Part shown: in pieces, positions 1 through 11,149 of the stretch | Layout: the number at the start of each line of letters is the position of its first letter | Position numbering within the stretch: position 1 is the first letter of the stretch | From: Falciphora oryzae | Lineage: Eukaryota; Ascomycota; Sordariomycetes; Magnaporthales; Magnaporthaceae | Reading direction: 5' to 3' | DNA length: 64,000 bases | NCBI GenBank assembly: GCA_000733355.1 | Contig: JNVV01000051.1 | Coordinates: 163,298 to 227,297, forward strand | Position numbers and translations under genes: made by a program | The notes under the pieces: generated by a model | Told to the model about the DNA's origin: nothing | Database searches by the model: none | Seen by the model: only the letters and a program-made list of their open reading frames with translations

Positions 1-119
1 ATTCGCCCAGTTGTTCTTGAAGGTAGCGCGACAATTTCTGGTGATCACTGATGCAGTCTGTGGTTGGTATTCCAGCTGTGTTAGACACCTAGCCGGCATG
101 AAGCAGGTACTGTACCTCG

Positions 120-1225
120 TCAAGTACCCATGGACGGGGTTTGAAGCTCACCATTTATGGCTGAAGCAGCCGCCGTGGAACGGTTGGACAGCAGCAGTCG
201 ACAGAGCGACTTGGCAGCTGGGTCGTCTTCTTTCATGGACCACGCTTCTCCGACACCAGACTCGAGAAGAACTGGCTTGGTGTAAACCTTGGACTGCCAC
301 GCAGGGGGACAACGTACGGTCTGTCGTATTGGCGAGGCCTTTGCGTACAGGTTCACACTTTGGAAGGTGCCTGGCAGCCCATAGAACTGTTCTTCGATCT
401 GGCGAATAGGGACGGAGAGAGACTTGAGGAAAGACATGCAGTCGAGTTTCAAGCTGTCTGTCGCACTGGCAAGCGCCATAATCTGAACGATTGCCCTCTC
501 CCAGGCGCACTTGTCCGTTGCGTCGTGGTATGGGGTCTCGAAAAAAATCTATGCCCCATTAATGTCAATGCCGACTCGCATCAAACTACAAGCATTGAAG
601 AAGCATTGAACTTCAGGTTGTAACCTACAGCGGCAACAGTTGACTTTGCGATCCAGTCCCAGCGGGTGTCGGAGCTTGATATCACGAGTGCCTGATATGG
701 ATAAACTAGATCAGCTCCAATGCCTCCATGTCTTGCAGCCGAGCAACAACTCGAACTCAACAAGCGCCCGGCCCTTACCTGCTTGACCAGTACTCCTCCC
801 AAGTCGTGGCCCGCCAGGATGAGCGGGGGTGGTGCGTTGTCATCTGTGCCATCACTGTTTGCTACCGAGCTAACGAGAGGCCTTCGTCCGCGTTTCTTGT
901 CGATGAATTTCAGCAGGTCCGAAGATCGCTGGTGGAAATCTGGACATTCGGTACCGCCACCACTAGAATGAGCCCCGTCCGAGCCGTCGCGTCGAGTTTC
1001 TATGGTGTTGAAAGTATGAGCAGTGATACCGGGGAATACGCTCCACAGAACCTTGCTCAGCGGACTCGGACTATCGGGGAGGTTGGGTTCCTCCAAGCCG
1101 GTGCCAGCAATCAAGCCCTGGACACAGAACAAGCTAGTATTTGGTCGTTGTTAGCATTGAGATTATTTGCATCGCGGCGAATTGGCTTGAGCCTAGGCAT
1201 CTCACAGGGGGGCCGGTTTCTCCAT
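120..1225 (-). CDS. alpha/beta-hydrolase-like protein with Asp at the nucleophile position
   Basis: Four exons read on the minus strand: 1225-1206, 1133-779, 691-629 and 548-120, giving 288 residues. Every junction is GT-AG, the phases agree, and the first intron has a GCTAAC branch site. The protein starts MEKPAPLLFCVQGL, then has a PLILAGHDLGGVLVKQAL nucleophile elbow and an IFFETPYH strand. These match the serine-hydrolase-like domain found alone or at the N terminus of fungal NACHT/ankyrin proteins. The elbow reads GHDLGG where true hydrolases have GHSxGG, so esterase activity is doubtful. The 3' end is uncertain: the frame closes at TGA 120-122, but a GGGTACTTG donor-like site just before it could continue the gene beyond the left edge. 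Family assignment comes from motif memory. Confidence 0.7.
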
Positions 1226-1547
1226 CTGCCTGCTCTGGACTTCTCCCTAGGTGATGTTTTGTTCGGTGTTGGTGAGAAATGGGAAGGCTGGAGACGCTGT
1301 GCCGTCGGGGACTCGGAATCGTCGCTCGACGAACGGGGTGAGCGAACCCCCTTGTGGGAGCGTCGGATATGCAGGAAATGGCTGCGAGGTATCTTGAACT
1401 AATGGATACACGGCTAGTAGTAACACAGATGAGTGCCTGCGATTGATCACGAATATATCCAGTTCGCTACCGGTGTTGAAAGAATGGAGCAATCGACCTC
1501 GAGCCTGTCGAACCACCACTACCTAACCACCCGACGATTTCCTGCAA

Positions 1548-1562
1548 CCCCCCCCCCCCCCC
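1548..1562. repeat. poly-C tract (15 C)
   Basis: A run of 15 C followed by a C/T-rich stretch lies between two minus-strand genes, upstream of the hydrolase start and downstream of the 302-residue gene. I see no other signal in this roughly 400-base spacer. Confidence 0.85.
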
Positions 1563-1628
1563 TCTCCCCTGCAAATGTTTTCGTTCCTGATACGTAAGCG
1601 CAGCCCGTTATCGAGGCTCCCCTTCCAA

Positions 1629-2537
1629 TCACAGCACCTCCTTCACGGTGCGTCGCACAACGTCAGCCCGCAGGTCCAGCTCATGCAGCTTGGTCCATAA
1701 AATGCCCTTCTTTTCGTTCTCCACCACAAAGTCGGAGAGTACCGTATCTCGTGTTGTGATGGCATCTTTGGCGGGGTCGATGACCACGTCATCAACGGGC
1801 GCGGCGTCCCCTCCTTGGCCCCCAGTGCGATGGAAGAACGACACTGTTGTGCTGCGAAGGTATTCCATTGGTGTGACTTTTGCGCTGACTTCGGTCTTCA
1901 CACTGAAAGTGAACTGCCGACTGGGCTGGCGGGAGAGAATGACTGCTGTGCGGAGGAATGTCGGTGTCCCAGTTCGCTTCTTCTCGTCCTCCTCCATCAG
2001 CCAATAGACGTGGTAAGCCTCGCCAGACCCCCTCGGCGAGGTGGCCCGGCCTGTGAGGCTCATCGAGTATTCCGTCATGTTGGTCATCGCAGTTTCCCGT
2101 CCGAGTTTGAAGTTGACGCCCCCTTGGGGAAGACCGATGTTGCCGCCAAGCCCCATGGTGTCCTTCACATCCTGGGAGAGCACCCAGGGGTTGATGGCGA
2201 AAGTGCCTTCAGGTGAGATGCGATAAATTTCAGGCGCCTTGAGATCATCTCCCCCGGTGTCTGAGAAGGTGACTTCGAACGAGGCCGATTTGAACCGCTG
2301 GATTATTTTCGACGGCGTGAGTCGGAAGTCGAATACCAGCAGGCTCCCCTCCGCGCCGTTTCCAAGGATCTTTCCGTGGCCCAACAAGGCGACCGTCAGG
2401 CTGCATTTTGGCGTGTCGACCAAAAGTCGCCTGTAGGTCTCCCCTTGCTTGTTCTTGTTGCGAAATTGGCCTGTGGGAGACCCAGCCCCATCGTGCTCAT
2501 CACCCACCACCGGCATCATGGGGAATTGGATCTCCAT
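1629..2537 (-). CDS. hypothetical protein, 302 residues, single exon
   Basis: An uninterrupted minus-strand frame. The first ATG (2537) opens with MEIQFPMMPVVGDEHDGAG; the frame extends further upstream but without an ATG, so 2537 is chosen. The protein looks rich in beta strands, with motifs such as LLVFDFRLTP, VTFSDTGGDD, INPWVLSQDV and MEYLRSTTVSFFHRTGG, and ends in a charged helix-like segment (LDLRADVVRRTVKEVL). There is no signal peptide or membrane segment. I do not recognise the family. The divergent neighbour at 3051 is the ankyrin/subtilisin gene, about 510 bases away, so the two may share a promoter region; any functional link is speculation. Confidence 0.6.
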   Translation of the reverse strand: MEIQFPMMPVVGDEHDGAGSPTGQFRNKNKQGETYRRLLVDTPKCSLTVALLGHGKILGNGAEGSLLVFDFRLTPSKIIQRFKSASFEVTFSDTGGDDLKAPEIYRISPEGTFAINPWVLSQDVKDTMGLGGNIGLPQGGVNFKLGRETAMTNMTEYSMSLTGRATSPRGSGEAYHVYWLMEEDEKKRTGTPTFLRTAVILSRQPSRQFTFSVKTEVSAKVTPMEYLRSTTVSFFHRTGGQGGDAAPVDDVVIDPAKDAITTRDTVLSDFVVENEKKGILWTKLHELDLRADVVRRTVKEVL

Positions 2538-3050
2538 TTTGTTGAAACGATGAGAGTGAGTCGCGGCTGGCGTTGGTGCCCAAGGGCTGGGAGAGAAGTA
2601 CAAAGATGCCCAGGGGGTGACCAAGGGTAACCAGCCCTGCCTCCAAAGCACTTCGTTTCATAAATACCTAGCAGGCTGGGGCTAGGGACAAGGCCGGCCG
2701 TGTCCCTTGCACTGTGGTGCCTTTGGCAAACATGGGTGAATGCAAAGATGGCATGATTGTTGCATGTGGACTAAGGTTGCCCAACAGTCGATCTTCCAAT
2801 CACGCGGGTTCTTTCGGGTCATCAGGCCATCAGCTGAAGCGGGGAACAAAGATGGAGGGGTTGTTAACAACGACAAGTCTGTTCAAGGTGTGCAAAGGAA
2901 CCCTTTGGGGATCCAGCCCTACTTGCAGACGAGCACTTGCCACTTGATCAAAGTATTCACGACCCACTCTTTGCCAAACTACCCGTTGTGAAATTTTGAA
3001 CTCTCCCCTATCATCTCGTCTGCCTAGACCACTGGGAGATACCACGTAGG

Positions 3051-6000
3051 ATGCCACAACCACGTCAAGACGACAGCGACGATGACAATGATCTCAAGAA
3101 GAGGAAGCAGCCATCTTCGCATGGCAATATCCACAACAATCGCACACGGAAGGAGGCTGCTTCCGCCGGGTCCCGCCTCCCGCCACGCCCCACGATCAAG
3201 AAGAGGAGTGACACTTGCGAAGCGCTGAGGAAGCTGATCACGGATACTAATCCAAGTGGTGATTCTCATCAAAAACACTGGGAAGAGGTCGCTCGAGGTG
3301 AGCATTTCGACTACTTCAGGACCAAGAAATCCCGAACCGGCGGGAACCTCAAAACCAACATCGTGCACGAGCTGGTACTTGCGAGCAAGGAGGGGAAATG
3401 GACGAAGGACGAGATCGAAAAAGTCCTCGTCTTTGTCCTGAAGGGTTCAGGCGAGGATGCAACGGGCACGAAAAAGTCGATGCAGTATCCAATGGAGGAG
3501 CTGCTCGAGGAGGACTTGGGGGGCGGGACACCGATTCTCCAGGCCCTCACGGGGGGTCGCGACAGAAACCGGCCATTCGTGGAAGTTGTTCTTGGGCTGC
3601 GCCCCCAGCCATCCAACTTGGGCAAGATCTTTTGGCAACCGAGCAAGAAGTTCAACATATACTGCCTTCACGCCGCCATTTCCGGCGCCAACGTGGAAAC
3701 CAGTGGGTTTGACCACATTCGCGAGATTGTCCAGCACATCCTCAGTTACCAACCTCCACAGAACAAGTCCCAGAACAGAACCTCGCGCAAACCGCAGGAT
3801 AAATCGCAAAGAAACCCCCCGATTTCCCCCTTCAAAGCGCGTGAGGAGACAAGCCGAAACAACACGGCTCTACACCTCGCCATCTTGAAGGCACCCATCG
3901 GCATCATGGAAAATACGGTGCCCGAGTATAGCGAGATCGGTGGTGGCTCTCACGTCAAGGTCCTTGTTTCCAAGAGCGCCTCCATGGCCAAGGCGGAGGA
4001 GCTCGTCAAAATTCTGGTGAAAGCGAACGCGGACGCGCTAGGGATAAGGAATGGCAAGCCAGAGGATGGGCGAGAGGAAGCTGTGCGCCGTACGCCGTAC
4101 CAGGAGCGTGTTTACCGGCTGGCGATTGAGTTCGACAAATGGAAGACCGATCATCAACAAGCGAACGGGAACGCCAACAACAACTCCAGCGCCCCGGAAA
4201 ACACAGCTGGCGGTCACGGCGCTGTCCCAGTTGAAACAGCGCAGGAAGCGGCTGGATACTTCAGCGACGGCGATGAGGAAGATGATCGCGAGCATAACCG
4301 TCCCTTGGAAGCTACCCTTGCCCAGAGTTACTACGGAGATGATGCGTTTCGGGAGTTTGTGATTAGCGACCCGATAGCTTCCTACATCAACCACTACTGC
4401 ATCGCGCACAAGTACCGGGAAAAGGCAATGAAGTACTTGTATCGACCAGGCGAAGGTGCGAAACCNNNNNNNNNNNNNNNNNNNNNNNNNNNNNNNNNNN
4501 NNNNNNNNNNNNNNNNNNNNNNNNNNNNNNNNNNNNNNNNNNNNNNNNNNNNNNNNNNNNNNNCTCCACGGCTGTTCACGGTTCTGACATTAATGACATG
4601 CAGAGCGTGCCACCGAATTCGATCTCTTAGGCTTCCCCAGACGGAAGATCACGCAAGATTACCTCTCAAGCCTCGAAACTCACGTCCGGTTTGAGAGGAC
4701 CCTGAAGTATGTTGCGCTCCCGAGGTTGGTTGTTGAGACCACCCGGGCAAGCAACGGCACACAGTCACTGTCGTATGTTATTGTTCAGTGTTAAGCAGAG
4801 GTCGCAGCTGCTGTCATTGCTGGCTGGAGGGGAGGGAGCTGGCAACTAACAGAGTGTTTGGATTGGCTAACCGCAATTAGCAGTCCGACTGGTCAAAACC
4901 CATCTGAAGCGGCGGATGTGACGGAAATTTTCAAGTGGCTCTACAAGAGGCATGTCCGCAAGATTCAGAAGGTGACCGTACTTGATAGCGAGTTGCCCTC
5001 ACATCACGACCAGAAGATCATTGAAGCCCTGGAAAAGTTCGAAGTCGAGGAATGGGATTGGGACAAGATGGATCTCTCCAGCCATGTGATTTCGGATTCT
5101 TCCACATCGATGAGAGACATAATCCTTCATTCATCAGGTAACTCCGCAATCCTCGAGGGTTGGTGTTCTTCGGCGGGATTTGGAAACAGGAAGAAGTTTC
5201 CACAGGTAAGCTCTTTCTAGTTCTGACGGTTTTTGAGGATAGAAATGCTGCAATACTAACTCTCATCAGCTGAAGAAGATCTTTATATATTTCCATGAGG
5301 TTCGTTCAATCGCGTTCCTCGTCACACGTGAATGACCTTCCGTCATATACAGGGTTCAGGCGATGGCCTCTAATATCTACCTCTCCCCTTCTCGCCCGGG
5401 AACCAATGCTGATACAGTGGGTTTAGGGGCATGAGATGGGACCGATACTACGAGAGCGAGGAAAGGACATCCAGACTCGACTAGAATCAGGCGAATACGA
5501 GCATAACCAATGGAAACTGTCTGAAGCGGAGGCTATCGCGACAGACGCCATGGACCTAGCCAAGACGCTGATGGCACCAAGGACGAGCGAATCCAGGGAT
5601 GAGGAAGCTGCTTTGCGGATGAAGAAGCTAGAGTCTCGTCTTGGGAGTCTGAATGCACCAAGAGTCGCCACAGCGGAAAAGGAGCTTGAGGTTGACTTTG
5701 ATGTTGTGCCTATCACGGCACAAACGGGGTCATCACGGACAAGAAGGACCACGATTTCAACGTTTGTGAACCCTATCTCATTCTAACCATATCAATGATT
5801 ACGACTCGAACAGGAAAAGAGATGCTGACACTTGGAATCAAACAGCGAGAACTCCAGAATCAGCAAAATAAAGGAACTGACCAGCTTCATCCGCAACTCG
5901 ACATGGATTGACAGACCCCAGACTTCACGCGTCAAGATCGCCATCATAGATGACGGCCTCGACCCATCCCTCTACATCATCGATCGGAAGCATTCCCGCG

Positions 6001-7339
6001 TCGTGGCCGGACAGTCTTTCTGCACCTATTCAGGATACACAAAGAATTACTATGTGCCTTCTGGCAACCACGGCACCCAGCTCGCCTCTCTTATTTGTCA
6101 AATTTGTCCCGAAGTCGACCTTTGCATTGCCCGGCTGGCCGAACAAGATACCAGGGCGGGAAATCGGGTGATACTCCTTGATTCGGCCGAAAGGGTAAGT
6201 CTATCAATCCATCTCAAAACCTTGTGCTTTCGTGGATGGTTGATGTTGTGATTGGCTACCACATGTGTCTTCGGACGAACGACTGACTGTTATATCTGGA
6301 TCTAGGCCGTCAGGTGGGCGACAGACTGCGGAGTCGACATCATGTGTATGAGCTGGACAATTGAGGACCGCGATAAAGAGGACTCGCCCCGGCTTCGCGG
6401 ACTCCGGGATGCAATCAGTGCAGCACATGAGAAGGGAATCATCATGTTCTGCTCGGCAAGCGACCAGGGTGGGGGTTCCATGGTTCAAGGCTGTTATCCG
6501 GGGGCATTCGGTTCGGGACAAAGGTGCATCCGCGTCGGATCCTGTTCGGCGTCCGACGTCCCTTCAGTCTGGGTCGATCCAGACCAAGTCGACTTTCTGC
6601 TGCCTGGAGAGAACCTCCCTATACGGAACAGCGACGGAAACCCCGAACCGCAAACGGGCAGCTCCTTCGCCACAGCCCTCGCCGTTGGCTTAGCGGGACT
6701 GATTCTTTACTGTACCCTGAGGCTCAGGACAGGCATCACCCCCTCGGCTGCGAGAAGCCACGGCAATGAAGCAGAAGAGGATGATTCTGACGCGGATAAG
6801 GAGAGCGCTCACGAAGGCGATGATGACTCTGACGCCAGATCGGTCGCCACTTCGCACTGTCCAAAAAAACCGCCATCCAACGCCGCCAACGGCCACAGTA
6901 GCCAGGAAAAGAACGGTGCCAACGAGGTCGTCCAGTGGAATCGAGACCTCATGTTCAATGTCTTGCGACAGATGTCGAAACCGGTAGGGGCCGAGTCGGA
7001 TAATCTGCTCCTTCCCTTGCCAGAGGTTTTCCTCGTCTCCAGAGTATATGATGGACTGAAGAAGCTCAAGGGAAAGAAGATGAAGCCGCTCGACAAACTG
7101 GACTGGGACAGCGACTTTTCTACTGCGCTTCGGGATGTCCTACACCAGTTGATTGTAAGTTTGTTACATGTCTTTCAATCGCTCCACCCCCCTCTGCTTT
7201 TGATCTTGTTTATTATCTCCGTCTATCCTGCCCGTGCCAATAGTACGTCGTAAGGAATTATCAAGGAATGCTGAGACTAACATATTTCTGTTTTCAAAAG
7301 AACTACCAGGATGACAAGCAAAGCTATAAAAAATGGTGA
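3051..7339 (+). CDS. ankyrin-like plus subtilisin (peptidase S8) domain protein
   Basis: Exons: 3051 to the gap at 4466, 4604-4772, 4881-5205, 5270-5299, 5427-5761, 5846-6194, 6306-7154 and 7301-7339 (stop TGA). All seen junctions are GT/AG with matching phases; one donor is GTATGT. The N-terminal part is charged, with an ankyrin-like NNTALHLAI segment. The C-terminal half is a subtilase: catalytic Asp in VKIAIIDDGLD, His in SGNHGTQLASLICQICP and Ser in TGSSFATALAVGLAGLI. The oxyanion region reads FCSASDQG, where classical subtilisins have an AAGN-type motif. There is no signal peptide, so it is probably intracellular. This architecture is known as a fungal family often linked to NLR-type genes. 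About 1,190 residues plus whatever lies in the gap; the join across the gap is inferred. Confidence 0.8.
4466..4563. other. assembly gap (98 N)
   Basis: The sequence is N from 4466 to 4563, inside the ankyrin/subtilisin gene. Coding before it ends after GEGAK. Coding resumes at 4604, after a branch-like CTGACATTAATGAC stretch and an ATGCAG acceptor, so the gap hides the end of exon 1 and an intron donor. Confidence 0.98.
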
Positions 7340-7399
7340 AGTCACGTAAGGCTTGAAAGGCAGGGAAGAAGGGAAAGTAAGTGAAGTCAGCTGCAATGG

Positions 7400-7883
7400 A
7401 GATTACTGTAGTTTCAATCGAATGCTGCAGCGTATATTTTGCGGGTGAATGCCTGCGTATCAAAACCGGTCGCACCAGGTTCCACAATTTATCACACCAG
7501 GCTCTGGAATAGCAGGTGACGGCCATTATTTCGACGAGGCGTAGGTCGAATTCGGGGCTTCCGACCTTGCCGGCGTTAAACGCGCGCAGGAGCTGGCGCC
7601 GGAACCGCAGCTGGCGGCCGGCGTCGAACGTGCACCCGAACTCCTTAATCTTGCCCAAGGCGGCTTCGCAAGTTACGCGGTGGTTGAGTTTGTATATAGG
7701 GTGCGACTTAATAGGCGGCAGGAATGCCTCCCACGTTGGGATCGTCGGCGGCCCGTCGAGTATTTGAGCGTATGCATCCTACGTAATGGCCGCCGCGAGG
7801 ACGTTGCCGACGGCGAGCTGGAAGTGCGAGAAATGGTCGGCATCGAGGGCGTTGGTGGCAGTGTCGGTGTCGGACTCGGACAT
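7400..7883 (-). pseudogene. hypothetical gene with an in-frame TAG
   Basis: From an ATG at 7883 the frame opens MSESDTDTATNALDADHFSH, is stopped by TAG at 7781-7779, then stays open through KSHPIYKLNHRVTC and RQLRFRRQLLRAFNAG to EIMAVTC. The composition is protein-like on both sides of the stop, which sits where a CAG codon would fit (AAIT, stop, DAYAQIL). I do not recognise the family. The 3' part runs toward the end of the convergent subtilisin gene and the true end is unclear. Confidence 0.45.
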
Positions 7884-8049
7884 GGTGCGCGTGTGTTTGA
7901 AGCACGCCAGAAGTCGCTGTGCAGTGGGAACGGCGGCCAAGGTTTTTGGAATCGAAGAAGCGTGCGCTCTGGGAAACACTTCACGACCACCTGGGATTCT
8001 CAGGCCATAGTTTTCCACTCGTCACCCAAGGCGCGCGCCAACCCTCCGA

Positions 8050-8470
8050 CTACTGGCCTTGGTGTTCAACTACCATTTGTGTGGCAGAAACGTCGCCGCG
8101 GGCATGACGACTGCAAAAGCCAGCAAATGGGTCGAATGGCACCAGGGAGCCGCCCCGAACTTGGCAGGGTTGGCGGCTGCTCAGTGTATTCCACAAGCCA
8201 TTCCATCGGTGCCGAGCACAACCTTTTTTTAAAAACATGTTCAACACCAGCCTGAACTTGATTTTGCGAACGGAACCGGACCTTCTGGGCTCGTCGACAC
8301 CGCGTAGGATTCTTTCGGTCCTGGGCCCCAGCTTGCCGACTGTCCGCCGGCAAAGCGTTTCCAAGGTCGAAAAGCGCTCGTCTCTGGTCAAGCAGGAATC
8401 GGGCCTCAATATGGGCATTCATTGCGCGGACGAGGCCCTCCTCCGATCTCGGGAACCTCGTGCCGTTTGA
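8050..8470 (-). pseudogene. coding relic of unknown family
   Basis: One minus-strand frame reads FPRSEEGLVRAMNAHIEARF and continues LLDQRRALFDLG, which looks like genuine protein. Afterwards the best coding signal shifts between frames with no clear end. It may be the C-terminal part of the helicase-like relic at higher coordinates or an unrelated fragment. Confidence 0.3.
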
Positions 8471-8599
8471 GATTCCAGAGCGCCGTTCGTCAATTGTTTG
8501 CTTGGCAGACTCACAGAAGAGACAACCGAAGGAGCAGTTCCATCAATAACGCCTGGTAATTTACCACTCTGTTCTTGCCAGCTTTTTAAATCTGTGCCA

Positions 8600-9660
8600 T
8601 TTCGCTTGGTCACACAAATCCATAATCTGGCCAGCCAGCCCCATTCACCCGTGAAGCCGCCGCCAATCCCTTGTGCTTGCAGCCACTCCACACCTGGCAC
8701 TTATTGACTGCCCACCCCTGTCCGCCATCCCTGGTCCAGAGAAGCCGGTAACACCGCGCGCTTGGCAACACGCCACCACACGCAGCGGAGAAGAAAAAAG
8801 GGCCGCGGCCAAAAGCGACCATGCGGTTGTTGTAGAAGATCGCCGAAGGCATTTGGTGAAGGCGGCCGTAGGCACGGTGGTTCATCAAGAGCTCATGCTC
8901 AATGACATCAGCGTGGTATGCTCGCTCCATGATATCTGCACCTCCCAGGGTTCTTGTTCGTCGACCCCACGTAGCAACCCGTCTGGCGGAAGTTCCCGGT
9001 GAAAATCCTTGCCATCAGCTGGAAATGGGCGATGGCGATCAGGCTGGCAAGCTCTCTGGGCGGTGGCGATCGGGTCGGCAAGCTCTCTGGCATGCGGCGC
9101 CTCGTCGAAAAGGATAATGCCGGGCATGTACTTTTCGTCGGCCAGATTGATGGCAGCAACGGGGGTCGAGGCAACAAAGTCAACCTCGTCAAGGATGTCC
9201 TTGTATAGATAGTCCAGGCTGGCCACTGTTCAATTCGGACGCTTTCACTCAACGCACTTGTCAGCCAGCGTTCAACACAAAACAGATGTGCCAGTTTTCA
9301 AAAACGAAATAAATCTGCAAAAAGCCCAGAGGCCACGGAGATGTCAATGCAAAGGACGGCACTATAGCAGGCACCCACCCGGACAGTAGTCGCAGCCGAG
9401 GCTCTTGTGGACGACGACCGTGCCTCGCCACGATGGACGCCACGTCCCTCTCGTGCTGCTCGGCGGGGACATACACCCACTCCTTCTTGTTGGCGCTCCA
9501 TCTGCGATTGGGCAGGTAGACCTCGAGCCTGTAGGAGCTGTCGGGGTGGTCCGGATCCACGATGGAGGGTAGCCGGCCGCGCTCGAGGAAAGTGTCTGCC
9601 TCGGCCCGCGCCTCCTCTTCCGTGAGCGGGAACGGCTATAAAGCTCCAAGGGCTTGCCTG
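8600..9660 (-). pseudogene. superfamily 1 helicase-like relic
   Basis: Separate minus-strand frames carry helicase-like segments in the right order. First is a charged N-terminal part (LTEEEARAEADTFLERGR, then DSSYRLEVYLPNRRW). Then a Walker B-like stretch KYMPGIILFDEAPHARELA after DEVDFVASTPVAAI. Then an AAA_12-like segment HELLMNHRAYGRLHQMPSA. Frames change between blocks, and an in-frame TAG (9638-9636) falls where CAG would fit. The gene is therefore broken or has introns I cannot resolve. The helicase assignment rests on the DEA box and the following NxR-like region and is moderate at best. Confidence 0.4.
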
Positions 9661-9916
9661 TGAACGCGGCGCGCGCGTTCCGTGAAGCCCTCACGGCCGC
9701 GGGAATTCCGGGCGCGATGGGGCGAGCGTGTCTCTGGCGCCCGTCTGCACGCTCCCTACAAGAGAAACGACAGGACCGATTCCTAGGAACGACTTTCGTG
9801 GGCGTCAACGCCCTGCACGGCTTGGGTTGGCTTCACGTTATTGGGAAATTGTCGCCGTTAAAGCGGGAGGTTCTCGGTCGTGCCGTTCACCTCAACCGGC
9901 GCTCGACTTTAGGGAT

Positions 9917-9994
9917 GGAACCTTGGGAAATATGGCCAGGGAAGGAGCCTTGGAAAATATAGCAGGGAAGGAACCTTGGAAAATATGGCCCGTG
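9917..9994. repeat. minisatellite, three units of 25-27 bp
   Basis: Three consecutive imperfect copies, each starting GGAACCTTGG or GGAGCCTTGG and containing AAATAT followed by a GC/AG-rich end, at 9917-9943, 9944-9969 and 9970-9994. Differences between units are mostly transitions. Confidence 0.8.
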
Positions 9995-10791
9995 CTGGAA
10001 GTAACGAATCCAACCTAAAGACTGACATCACTGCCAATGTTTCCCTCACCTACGCACAGTGCAGTGGGACTGCCTCGACGGCCTCGTTGCCACCCAGGGC
10101 GCCTGCCTCATCACAGGGCCGAACACCCCGATACGAAGAGACCCCGTCATCCAGCCATGTAGGGTCCAAAAGTATGGCGAACAAGTCGACCAAGATCACC
10201 CTAGCCGCCACACGTCGGCGCCGGGCGATACGTGCTTGCCAGCCATGCCGAAGTCGGCAACGCTGAGCACGGAGTAGTCCTCGCCGGTGCAGATCAGCAG
10301 GCGGTGGCCGGGCGGGGTGCCGTTCGTGATATTGGCGCCGGGGAGGCACGCGGCAGCGGAGTTCACGATGGCGGGCGTGTCGGCCTCGGTGTGGCCCAGG
10401 GCGATGACGGAGACCTCCATGTTTTCTTTTTCCTTCTCGGAATATGCGCGCGCGATGGTGCTCGACTTGGTTTGATGACACTTTTCTAGCCCCGTCTGGA
10501 AACAGCCAAAATGGCAATGTTTTTGGGCTAGCTGCTAACAAAGCAACGACCCCGCGGCCGCCCGAGGCTAGGGGGAAGAACCGCAAAAGGGTGGCCGAGT
10601 TGTTTTCCAAACGGGAAGAAAGCTCCGATCCGGACAACAGCGACGAAAACGGCGGCGGCGACACCAGCGGCACCGGAGCCAGAGCTTGTTTACTGAAAGG
10701 TCTGACTGCCTCGACGGCGCTACACCCACACCCCAAACCTCCACCCGGGCGAGCACAGCGGCATTACCGATAACACGTACGGGAAGAAAAC

Positions 10792-10820
10792 GAGCAAGCA
10801 AGCAAGCAAGCAGGCAAGCA
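10792..10820. repeat. GCAA microsatellite
   Basis: Consecutive GCAA tetranucleotides with one GCAG variant. Confidence 0.8.
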
Positions 10821-11149
10821 CGCCAACCCGACCGTCGCGAGCATTCTGGTACCGCCGTCCGTGCCGATCCGCCCGCCCCATCACCCTCGCTTGCGTGTCG
10901 CTGCCTTGCCCGCCCCGGCCGTCGTCGTCCTTTCGCCGTGTCTTCGTTGCAGGCAACTCGCCCGCCGCCCTTTGCCGCATCCACACCCCATACCTCACAC
11001 CTCGCACCCTCCCGTTGAAGACCGGTTCGCGAGAGCGCGCCACGCGGAGGGCGGCTTTCGCCTTTACCAACGCGGGGCGGGCGAGAAGAGCCCAGCACGC
11101 GCTTTGCAGCCCCATCCGTTCCCTTTAGCGGCCGTAGGTAGAATCCTTC

